A stretch of 64,000 nucleotides of DNA. Source: Pleionea litopenaei (GTDB lineage Bacteria; Pseudomonadota; Gammaproteobacteria; Enterobacterales; Kangiellaceae). The stretch's first letter is position 1. Each line of letters begins with the position of its first letter. Of the stretch, positions 57,403 through 64,000 are shown piece after piece. The position numbers were made by a program, and so were the translations under genes. The stretch spans positions 310,001-374,000 of the forward strand of contig NZ_CP133548.1 of the NCBI RefSeq assembly GCF_031198435.1. Reading direction: 5' to 3'. Below the pieces are notes generated by a model. It saw nothing but the letters and a program-made list of their open reading frames with translations. It made no database searches and had not been told where the DNA came from.

Positions 57403-57954
57403 TTGTTCAAGAAAAAAGATCCTAATTTAGAGAGGTTGAAAAATCTATTAAGTAAAATAGAGGAAGCAGAAAGTCCTTCCGGGTGGGAGAAAGTGGCTTC
57501 CCCATCTGTCGGAGGCTTAACTGATTTAGGGTTTTCCCGGCAGGGCCCATACTTAATAGTAATTTCAAGCCAAGGTAGAGGGCTTTTTAATTGTGAAACT
57601 GGCGAGAGGGTATCCCGCGATTATGAAGAGTACGGCGACTGGTTTAACGAACGCGACCTTACTTGTAAAGGTATTGGCCCCGTAGAATCGGAGCTTATTC
57701 AAACCTGTGGAATTCACGGGGGAGGACTTCCTCACTCAGGAGCAACAGGTGAGAGCATAGAGGTGCATGCACCCAATTGGCCAGAGTATGACTTATATTT
57801 TTGCTCAGAATATAAGTCCGCCCTAATTGATGGTCATGCTTCCTATTGTAAAAAAATCGATTCAGAACACTTAAGGGCGTACGGGTTTTCGTGGTGCGGT
57901 AACTTTTTAGTTTCAGCAGTTGGTAGTGATTTCAATCTATGGAAAAAGTTATAA
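57403..57954 (+). CDS. Hypothetical cassette-encoded protein, 183 aa
   Basis: 183 residues from a TTG at 57403, the only reasonable start; no ATG is in range. LERLKNLLSKIEEAESPSGWEKVASPSVGGLTDLGFSRQGPYLIVISSQGRGLFNCETGERVSRDYEE suggests a beta-sheet-rich protein of the kind often found in integron arrays, with CGIHGGGLPHSG and several cysteines further on. Not a recognised family. Its stop lies inside attC3, as is normal for cassettes. Confidence 0.65.
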   Translation: MFKKKDPNLERLKNLLSKIEEAESPSGWEKVASPSVGGLTDLGFSRQGPYLIVISSQGRGLFNCETGERVSRDYEEYGDWFNERDLTCKGIGPVESELIQTCGIHGGGLPHSGATGESIEVHAPNWPEYDLYFCSEYKSALIDGHASYCKKIDSEHLRAYGFSWCGNFLVSAVGSDFNLWKKL

Positions 57955-58054
57955 CAAAGCTATCTACCGCACTCCATTTCCGTAACTTGGTTTTTATGCT
58001 GAGTAGCATAAAAATCCAATCAACTACAATTCGCCGGTAATAGCGGCGTTAACC
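57949..58054 (+). other. Integron attC site 3
   Basis: TTATAAC at the left and GTTAACC (58048-58054) at the right. GCTATCTACCG pairs with CGGTAATAGC; the inner stem TTTTTATGCT / AGCATAAAAA (57991-58000, 58005-58014) is perfect. About 106 bp. It closes the second cassette. Confidence 0.78.
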
Positions 58055-58104
58055 GACATTAAACTTTCCACTGAGCCTACAAGAACAGTCTCTTTAAACT
58101 CGAT

Positions 58105-58143
58105 AAAAAGAGTCCCAAAAGGGAACAAAACATACTCTTTTTT
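58105..58143 (+). terminator. Possible terminator behind the cassette array
   Basis: AAAAAGAGT pairs with ACTCTTTTT around a nested TCCC-AAAA-GGGA stem, ending in a T-run. Confidence 0.45.
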
Positions 58144-58310
58144 AACAATCCGCTTCTGCTAGTCATTACTACTCTAACGGAGATCTCTCGACTGCGCTTG
58201 AGACGACATATTTTGGTGTCGGCTTTTGGCGTTTGCAGAATTAAGTTGTACGATTATGTCAAACTCTTAACCCTAAATTGCCAGGTCGAGTTTGAGCTAC
58301 TACATAAAAT

Positions 58311-58353
58311 CCACCAAATACTAAAAAGGCCGCTTATCAAAGCGGCCTTTTAT
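58311..58353. repeat. Distant copy of the tRNA-Lys end/terminator module
   Basis: CCACCAAATACTAAAAAGGC and the following CGCTTATCAAAGCGGCCTTTTAT match the sequence straight behind the tRNA (49363-49405) with few changes. It keeps the full GGCCGCTT/AAGCGGCC hairpin and marks the right edge of the island. It can also act as terminator for both strands. Confidence 0.8.
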
Positions 58354-58366
58354 AGGTTTTAATGAC

Positions 58367-59251
58367 TCACTTTTGTTTCTTTAGCTCTTCCATAAACTCA
58401 ACGGCGAGCTTCCCAATCATTTCTGGGTTTTCTTGCAGTTCTTTCTCGAATTCTTCTTGGGCTTCTTGAGCATTCACAATTCTGATTGCTTTAACCAGTG
58501 CAAAGATTACCCAAAAGCCGATACTGATGCCAAAACTGATCCAAAATCCGAAGAAATACCAACCAACAAGCGTAGTGATAATTAATCCAATGATGGAAAA
58601 GATAATAGTCAGGAGTATGCGATATCCGGATTCTTCATCTGGATCAATCTTTCCACCGACTCTGTCGAAAAACACTTGAGCTATCTTACTGTTCTCTGTG
58701 TCAAGAATGATCAACTCAAGGCATTGATCAACAGCGGGCAAAGAAACAAAGTTTATTTTGAAGTACTTACCAAATAGTTGATTAACAAACTCAAAATACT
58801 CTTCTGCCACCCAATCACTGCTTTGCTTCCAAGTCTTTGAATGCTTTTTTCCGTCAATTATGCAGGATAAGCTAGCTTGCTCATTGTCATAATTGTAGCT
58901 TGAGCGAATTTCAGACACTTTATCATTGAGGTCGGCATGAGTAACGAAGTGAATAAATAATCCCGCATAATCCTCTGGATTTTCAATACATTCACAATCA
59001 AACGTTAATATCTTCTTCGGGGCGTGTAATGCAATTTGCTCCGGTAGCTCTTCAACTTCAAGCGATTCGTCGAGTGTATCTGGCAAGAAGCCATTCTCTT
59101 GTAAAATAGGAATGAGCTTCTCGCTTTGGCTCTCGGTTTCGCTCAAGCACATGCCTTCGACCATATCATTAATAAATGATGACAACACAATCGTATCCTT
59201 TTTTAATAAATAACAATCCAATACATTTGACAGTAATATTGATACTGTCAT
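58367..59251 (-). CDS. Membrane protein of unknown function, 294 aa
   Basis: 294 residues. A soluble N-terminal domain of about 215 residues (with LDCYLLKKDTIVLSSFINDMVEGM and a CIIDGKKHSKTWKQSSDWVAEEYFEFVNQL segment) is followed by two adjacent membrane helices (ILLTIIFSIIGLIITTLVGWYFFG and WISFGISIGFWVIFALVKAI) and a charged helical tail (AQEAQEEFEKELQENPEMIG). Not recognised. It is read leftwards toward the island boundary repeat. Confidence 0.6.
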   Translation of the reverse strand: MTVSILLSNVLDCYLLKKDTIVLSSFINDMVEGMCLSETESQSEKLIPILQENGFLPDTLDESLEVEELPEQIALHAPKKILTFDCECIENPEDYAGLFIHFVTHADLNDKVSEIRSSYNYDNEQASLSCIIDGKKHSKTWKQSSDWVAEEYFEFVNQLFGKYFKINFVSLPAVDQCLELIILDTENSKIAQVFFDRVGGKIDPDEESGYRILLTIIFSIIGLIITTLVGWYFFGFWISFGISIGFWVIFALVKAIRIVNAQEAQEEFEKELQENPEMIGKLAVEFMEELKKQK

Positions 59252-59352
59252 TTAAGAGGGGCTAAGATACCATTAAACTCAATTTGAGGTAAGTGTGTGG
59301 TTTAAAGTGAATTTAGGTGGTTGAATTTTAAGCAATCCATGCTGTGCAATAC

Positions 59353-59424
59353 GAAATAATAATAGAACTTGAAATAACAATAGAACTTGAAATAACAATA
59401 GAATTTGTTACGGCAGTAGAATTT
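59353..59424. repeat. Tandem 18-bp repeat
   Basis: The unit GAAATAACAATAGAACTT begins at 59353 (one change), 59371 and 59389, with a degenerate fourth copy at 59407. Lies in the promoter region before the YbaK-like gene. Confidence 0.75.
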
Positions 59425-59489
59425 GCTATATAAGACGAATTCTTAGAAGATAACGCTGTTTTAAAAGTGATTAATCAAGGGATGAAGCA

Positions 59490-59969
59490 ATGATAAAACT
59501 TAAGCCGTCATCAGCAAAGGTACAGTCGTTTCTCGCCGAGCGTGGCCAAGAGTTTATTGTTCAGCAAATGCCTGCATCGACGCGAACGGCGAAAGACGCT
59601 GCAGAAGCGATTGGTTGTCGTGTTGAGCAAATTGCAAAATCCTTAATTTTTAAAGATGATGAATCAAAGAGTGCAGTATTGATTATTGCGTCAGGTAGCA
59701 ATCAAGTATCATTAGAGAAAGTCAAAGAGCAAACGGGAATGCAACTAGGGAAAGCCGATGCAGATTTTGTTCGAGAAAAGACCGGATTCGCGATTGGCGG
59801 CGTACCTCCCGTCGCTCATACTACTGAAATCATTACTCTGCTTGATCAAGATCTGCAACAATTCAACGAGATTTGGGCCGCTGCCGGTACACCTAATTCG
59901 GTATTTAAGTTGACTCCCGAGCAGTTGGGAGATCTCACGCATGGTCGGTGGTTAGACATTAAAAAATGA
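59490..59969 (+). CDS. YbaK/EbsC-family aminoacyl-tRNA deacylase
   Basis: 159 residues of the YbaK/ProX-like editing domain, which hydrolyses mischarged tRNAs such as Ala- or Cys-tRNA-Pro. TRTAKDAAEAIGCRVEQIAKSLIFK contains the catalytic Lys motif, then LIIASGSNQVSLEKV, FAIGGVPPVAHT and the C-terminal AAGTPNSVFKLTPEQL. Which mischarged tRNA it clears cannot be told by eye. AAGGGAT ribosome binding site. Confidence 0.9.
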   Translation: MIKLKPSSAKVQSFLAERGQEFIVQQMPASTRTAKDAAEAIGCRVEQIAKSLIFKDDESKSAVLIIASGSNQVSLEKVKEQTGMQLGKADADFVREKTGFAIGGVPPVAHTTEIITLLDQDLQQFNEIWAAAGTPNSVFKLTPEQLGDLTHGRWLDIKK

Positions 59970-60070
59970 AACTAAGTAAAAAGTAACAAGACTAATAATA
60001 CAAAGTAGAATCAATTAAAAAAATAGTACGAGTAAGAATAATAGTACGGGTAAAAATATTGGGGTTTAAC

Positions 60071-60364
60071 ATGAAATATTTGGTTTTGGCATTTGTTGTA
60101 CTAGGTCTAAGTAGTTGCGATGAAGCCAGCGCAGAAAAATTCGGATTTTTAATGGGGCTAGAAAATGCGCTGACTGAGCGATGCGCTGGTAACGAGCGAT
60201 GCATCAGAATTATCGAAGAGAAAATAGAAAAGTGCATGGATGCAAGTGATTGGCGACGAGTGTTAAATGACAGTGAGAATGTCGAAGAGATTAAACGATT
60301 CTATTCATCAATGAACCAGTGTTTAGAAGAGGGCGAAGATGCCCCAGTATTTCCTGCTCAGTAA
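60071..60364 (+). CDS. Small lipoprotein
   Basis: 97 residues. MKYLVLAFVVLGLSSCDEAS has a lipobox LSSC with Cys16. The mature part is short and acidic with four cysteines (TERCAGNERCIRIIEEKIEKC, NQCLEEGED), probably disulfide-bonded. ATG at 60071; the TTG at 60059 is less likely. Followed by a second lipoprotein gene 43 bases on. Function unknown. Confidence 0.7.
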   Translation: MKYLVLAFVVLGLSSCDEASAEKFGFLMGLENALTERCAGNERCIRIIEEKIEKCMDASDWRRVLNDSENVEEIKRFYSSMNQCLEEGEDAPVFPAQ

Positions 60365-60407
60365 AAAGAGTACTTTTTCTTCGCTTCAAATAAAGGCAGC
60401 TAATAAG

Positions 60408-60959
60408 ATGAAATTCATAGTTATAATTGCCGTTTTATTATCCACATTACAGGGTTGCATCCAATCGTATGCAGAAAGCTCTTCGACTGCTGCAACCAGA
60501 ACATTTCAATGTGACAAGGTTACGATTCAATTACCCAAAGATTTTAAGGCGAAGAATATGGTTTCCTTAGGTTGGGGGGCTGTTAACGTATGTAAGTATG
60601 TGATGGATGACAAAAGCGATATTGAAGTAAAGCTAAGTATCGATTATGGATTAAAAACGCCAGAAATGAATTTTTCGACTGAAGAATCTTCAGCGATTGC
60701 TAAGTACTTAGCTGGCTTAGAATATCAATTTTATAATAATATGAACGACAATCAGCTGGAGTTTTCTGGGCCTTCGATAGTAATCATAAAGAATAAACCT
60801 TTCTTTTGTACTTTAGCGATTATCAAGAATGGTCCGAGAAATAGACATTGCACCTATTTTAGTAATGAGTTAACGGTGCAAGTTAAATATCAATATAGTT
60901 CTCAGTCGAATCTATCGGTCGATCGACTGGATAACAGTATTGAAAGTTTAGATTTTTAG
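60408..60959 (+). CDS. Putative lipoprotein, 183 aa
   Basis: 183 residues from the ATG at 60408, preceded by AAAGGCAG. MKFIVIIAVLLSTLQGCIQ has a lipobox LQGC. The mature domain looks beta-rich (FQCDKVTIQLPKDFKAKNMVSLGWGAVNVCKYVMDD, FFCTLAIIKNGPRNRHCTYFSNELTVQVKYQYSS). Not recognised. Likely co-transcribed with the preceding small lipoprotein; convergent with the CPBP protease gene. Confidence 0.7.
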   Translation: MKFIVIIAVLLSTLQGCIQSYAESSSTAATRTFQCDKVTIQLPKDFKAKNMVSLGWGAVNVCKYVMDDKSDIEVKLSIDYGLKTPEMNFSTEESSAIAKYLAGLEYQFYNNMNDNQLEFSGPSIVIIKNKPFFCTLAIIKNGPRNRHCTYFSNELTVQVKYQYSSQSNLSVDRLDNSIESLDF

Positions 60960-60962
60960 AGC

Positions 60963-61688
60963 TTAAACTCTGCCAGCCATTGATACCGTATTTAATACGC
61001 AATGGGCGATAATCAAAGGCCACAGATTTCGACCAAAGGCGACATAGCCAATACCCATCGCAAGTCCAATGAGCGCCACGGTAATTGAACGTTCTGAAAT
61101 GTCATAGGAGTGGCGAAACCCAAATATAAGTGCCTGAGTGATAACCGCGATAACCGTTGCGAGCCAATTGTTCGATAGGGCTCGTTCAATCCAGTTAATG
61201 AGAAACCCTCGATCAAGCAATTCTTCAAAAGCAGATTGTATCCAAACCAAGGGGATGATTAATAAGAACATTCCCCAATTATCTTTTAAATATCCGAACT
61301 TAGCAGTTGCCTGATGATCAGACTGATCTTGCGCAAGGTTCAATGCTAATTGATCTTTTAATAGTTCAAATATAATAATGGAAACAAGACTAAACACAAA
61401 AATAAACACCGTAGCCATAGCGGCTTTTTTCATGCTTTTGGGTAAACATAAACCAATATCTCGCCACGCTACGCCGCGTAATCGCATTAAGGTGAGTGCT
61501 ACTGTGAGAGACGTTAGAGACCAAAATAACCCGTTGGTAATAAAGTTAAACTGAGAAAAATACACTTCTCTGATTAAAAACATGACCGAAATATAAATAG
61601 CTAGATCGAGTAAGAAATAATAAAAAGGGAGAGATTTACTCTGAGAAAGGTCTTGTTTGTAAGATGTCTGCATGTGGCGGGCGTCCAT
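60963..61688 (-). CDS. CPBP-family intramembrane metalloprotease
   Basis: 241 residues with about seven membrane helices. The catalytic motifs FEELLDRGFL (EExxxR), IFGFRHS (FxxxH) and PLIIAHCVLNT are all present. I start at the ATG at 61688 (MDARHMQTSYKQ), with GAGAGG upstream. Longer frames begin inside the IS element. IS copy 3 begins 50 bases upstream of the start and may have altered the promoter. The family includes CAAX-type proteases and bacteriocin self-immunity proteins. Confidence 0.87.
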   Translation of the reverse strand: MDARHMQTSYKQDLSQSKSLPFYYFLLDLAIYISVMFLIREVYFSQFNFITNGLFWSLTSLTVALTLMRLRGVAWRDIGLCLPKSMKKAAMATVFIFVFSLVSIIIFELLKDQLALNLAQDQSDHQATAKFGYLKDNWGMFLLIIPLVWIQSAFEELLDRGFLINWIERALSNNWLATVIAVITQALIFGFRHSYDISERSITVALIGLAMGIGYVAFGRNLWPLIIAHCVLNTVSMAGRV

Positions 61689-61737
61689 GTTATTCCTCTC
61701 AGCGAGTATCGTGGTGAAGCTATAAGGACTGATTATG

Positions 61738-62944
61738 TGAATTAGTCTCGACTTAATCTGACACATCAACTTGAAAAAGTGAGAGTTACCCGTTTTGATT
61801 AAAGGTGTCGAATCTTTAAATCAGAACGTTATAGAGGTAACTCTCATGCTACATACTAACAACCCAATCATAAAACACAAAGCTGGTTTACTTAACTTAG
61901 CAGAAGAACTCGGGAACGTATCGAAAGCCTGTAAGGTAATGGGCGTATCACGAGATACATTTTATCGCTATCAAGAACTGGTCGAAGAAGGCGGTATCGA
62001 TGCCCTTATCAGCAAGAGCCGTCGCAACCCAAATGTTAAAAATCGCGTTGATGAAGCCACAGAAACAGCGGTTATCAATTATGCCATTGAGTTTCCGGCA
62101 CACGGCCAACACCGAACCAGTAACGAGTTGCGAAAGAAAGGAGTCTTTGTATCAGGGAGCGGTGTCCGGTCGATATGGCTCAGGCATGACCTAGAAAACT
62201 TTAAGAAGCGCTTGAAGGCACTGGAAGATAAGGTTGCTAAAGAGGGCATCATACTGACCGATAGCCAAATAGCTGCACTTGAGAAGAAGAGAAAATGATG
62301 ATGAAGCCTGTGGTGAGATTGAAACAGCTCACCCTGGCTACTTAGGCTCACAAGATACCTTTTATGTCGGTAACCTAAAGGGCGTTGGACGAATTTACCA
62401 ACAAACCTTCATCGACACTTACAGCAAAGTTGCCTTTGCCAAACTCTACACCACAAAAACACCTATTACCGCAGCCGACATACTTAATGACAAAGTGCTA
62501 CCTTACTTCCAGCAACATGAGTTACCCATGTTGCGAGTATTAACGGATCGCGGCACTGAGTATTGTGGAAAAGTTGAACATCACGACTATCAGCTGTATT
62601 TAGCAATCAATGACATCGAGCATACAAAGACTAAAGCAATGTCACCGCAAACCAATGGTATCTGCGAACGATTCCATAAAACGATATTGAACGAGTTCTA
62701 CCAGGTTACATTTCGGAAGAAATTATACAGTTCACTGGATGAGCTTCAAAAGGATCTGGACGAATGGATAGTTTACTACAATAATGAACGCACCCATCAA
62801 GGAAAAATGTGTTGTGGACGAACGCCCAATGAAACATTAATTGATGGTAAGAGAATTTGGGCTGACAAAAATCTAGCTCAAATCTAAACTGACAGACACC
62901 AATTGAAAAACGGGTAACTGTCAGATTAAGTCTGAGCTAGTACA
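61738..62944 (+). mobile_element. IS481-family insertion sequence, copy 3 (1207 bp)
   Basis: Same ends as copies 1 and 2. Flanked by gattatg at 61731-61737 and 62945-62951. It is one base longer because of an inserted G at 62291. Inserted upstream of the CPBP protease gene without splitting a reading frame. Confidence 0.95.
61846..62887 (+). pseudogene. IS481-family transposase, frameshifted (copy 3)
   Basis: Same sequence as copies 1 and 2 except an extra G at 62291 in the run after LEKK, which shifts the frame. The first part stops at 62298, and the catalytic part (DDEACGEIETAHPG to the end) continues in another frame to 62887. The HTH piece alone cannot catalyse transposition. Inactive unless a programmed shift restores it, which I think unlikely because the other copies are intact without one. 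Confidence 0.88.
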
Positions 62945-62951
62945 GATTATG

Positions 62952-62968
62952 TGTACTAGCTCAGACTT
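62952..62968 (-). mobile_element. Isolated 17-bp IS end next to copy 3
   Basis: TGTACTAGCTCAGACTT is identical to the outer 17 bases of the right IS end, in inverted orientation, and abuts the 7-bp duplication of copy 3. The rest of that element is missing. Confidence 0.7.
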
Positions 62969-63159
62969 CATATCTTCCGGATTCCGAGAGTGCTTTCTGT
63001 ACACCTTTACGCTAGTCAATACTTGAAAAAATTTATTACATTAATTTGTCCGAACTTGAACATATCAATCGACGTTCAACTTGTTAAATCGCCTATGAGC
63101 GAGTATTGTTATTCACATCAACAGATACCTGAATCATTGAACACCATAAGTGGCTTATC

Positions 63160-64000
63160 GTGATTAAGTTTAAGAAGCAGCATATACCTCCAGCTGTATT
63201 TTTATTGCTTGCGATGAGTTGGAGTTTCTACTATCTATCCAATATATGGCTGAACGATTACGGTAAAAGCAAACCAGACTGGTTATTCTTAATCGATATT
63301 TTGGTCGTTGTTCCGATTACCTGCCTCCTTTTTATGAATAACGTAAAAGAAGCGTTACTGAAGTCGCTGGTATACGGCAGTCTATTAATCTTACTAGGCA
63401 GTCTAATCATTCCTGCCAGTGAAAAGATGGTCTGGTTATACCTCGAACCCATTCGCTATGTGATCTTAGGGGTATTTGTACTCTTTGAGCTGAGCATGAT
63501 AATGACGGTTGTGATTACCATTAAGGGATTGCTCAGCGAACGAGTCGATCCCGATGATGCCATATCGACTCCCATTGTCTCTTTTATAGGCCGATCATTG
63601 GTCAGCGATATTCTGTCTTTTGAGGCGCGTGTTTGGACTTATTTTTTCTTTTATAAACGAGTCAATCAAAATGCCTTTAAGGGTCAGAGCCACTACATGT
63701 GTCACGAAAAAGATGGCGTTAAGAGTAATTTACTGGCGTTTATTATTCTTATTTTGATTGAATTGCCCATCGTTCACTTATTAATACATCTGTTTGGATC
63801 TGCATTAGCCGCGAATATAGTGACAGGCTTAACATTGCTAGGGATTATCTATTTTGTGGCCGAATATCGGGCAATATCAATACGACCCATTTCTCTTGAT
63901 GATGACGCCATTATTATTCGATATGGTGTTTGGAATCCGTTGACGATTAAGTACGACAATATTAGTGCTGTATCGATCAACCGAGAAACCATTCGACGAG
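63160..64000 (+). CDS. Multi-pass membrane protein, 3' end outside window
   Basis: An open frame from a GTG at 63160 runs to the window end (280 codons seen, no stop). Features: MIKFKKQHIPPAVFLLLAMSWSFYYLS, WLFLIDILVVVPITCLLFM, a helix VILGVFVLFELSMIMTVVITI, then VKSNLLAFIILILIELPIVHLLIHLFG and VTGLTLLGIIYFVAEYR. About six membrane helices. The last part, ISLDDDAIIIRYGVWNPLTIKYDNISAV, resembles bacterial PH-like domains. Family not identified. Confidence 0.7.
   Translation, partial: MIKFKKQHIPPAVFLLLAMSWSFYYLSNIWLNDYGKSKPDWLFLIDILVVVPITCLLFMNNVKEALLKSLVYGSLLILLGSLIIPASEKMVWLYLEPIRYVILGVFVLFELSMIMTVVITIKGLLSERVDPDDAISTPIVSFIGRSLVSDILSFEARVWTYFFFYKRVNQNAFKGQSHYMCHEKDGVKSNLLAFIILILIELPIVHLLIHLFGSALAANIVTGLTLLGIIYFVAEYRAISIRPISLDDDAIIIRYGVWNPLTIKYDNISAVSINRETIRR

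Larger units (their letters stand above)
58055..58366. other. Non-coding right end of the island
   Basis: About 310 bases between attC3 and the membrane protein gene. They hold a possible terminator (58105-58143) and the tRNA-end/terminator copy at 58311-58353. No gene is seen. Confidence 0.5.

Noticed and set aside
61689-61769. Longer N-terminus of the CPBP protease
   Set aside because: The extra codons come partly from the IS end; the ATG at 61688 has its own ribosome binding site.
62279-62887. Independent 202-residue gene in IS copy 3
   Set aside because: It is the catalytic half of the frameshifted transposase, identical to the corresponding part of copies 1 and 2.

Overview
The window reads as the chromosome of a gamma-proteobacterium with moderate to low G+C. 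The housekeeping gene orders are typical of that class: ribF-ileS-lspA-fkpB-ispH followed by minor type IV pilins and pilY1; queA-tgt-yajC-secD-secF; divergent ppsR/ppsA; suhB/trmJ-cysE-iscS; and a tRNA-Lys almost identical to the E. coli one. Content and order suggest something like Kangiella and its relatives, but this is inference and no genus can be proved from the window.

Layout. 1-5.6 kb: ribF (5' end outside the window), ileS, lspA, fkpB and ispH, tightly packed. 5.7-12.8 kb: the minor-pilin/PilY1 operon (FimT/GspH-like, PilV, PilW, PilX, PilY1) and a PilE-like pilin behind two hairpins. 12.9-18.3 kb: tRNA queuosine genes and the SecDF translocase. 18.4-23.6 kb: ppsR/ppsA and an acyl-CoA synthetase. 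23.8-33.2 kb: a looser region with two identical IS481-type elements, each splitting a membrane-protein gene whose frame can be rebuilt exactly, plus an M28 peptidase and small envelope or stress-type genes. 33.3-37.7 kb: fpr, an RND exporter and a secreted lipase. 37.8-44.9 kb: a leftward iscR-sufBCDSATE cluster with two adjacent IscR-type operators. 45-49 kb: suhB, trmJ, cysE and a solitary short iscS. The isc locus therefore seems to have been replaced by suf. 49.3-58.4 kb: an accessory island beginning at tRNA-Lys. 58.4-64 kb: membrane protein, YbaK-like deacylase, two lipoproteins, a CPBP protease, a third, frameshifted IS copy and a partial membrane protein.

The most unusual part is the tRNA-Lys island. 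Behind the tRNA lie about three tandem 127-128 bp repeats. Each carries the last bases of the tRNA and a terminator hairpin, reminiscent of the rtT repeats behind E. coli tyrT. A further copy of the tRNA-end/terminator module stands at 58311-58353, and a decayed one near 50445. Between them are small orphan genes, several resembling polymorphic-toxin immunity proteins (SUKH, Imm26-like, ankyrin), a DUF4291 gene behind a 19-bp hairpin, and a decayed primase-like remnant. At the right-hand end are three integron attC sites framing two gene cassettes, one encoding an FRG-domain protein. No integron integrase is visible, so this is a CALIN (a cluster of attC sites lacking an integrase).

The three IS copies are each about 1206 bp, have related inverted ends and make 7-bp target duplications (tattagg, gataagt, gattatg). 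Their near-identity indicates recent transposition.
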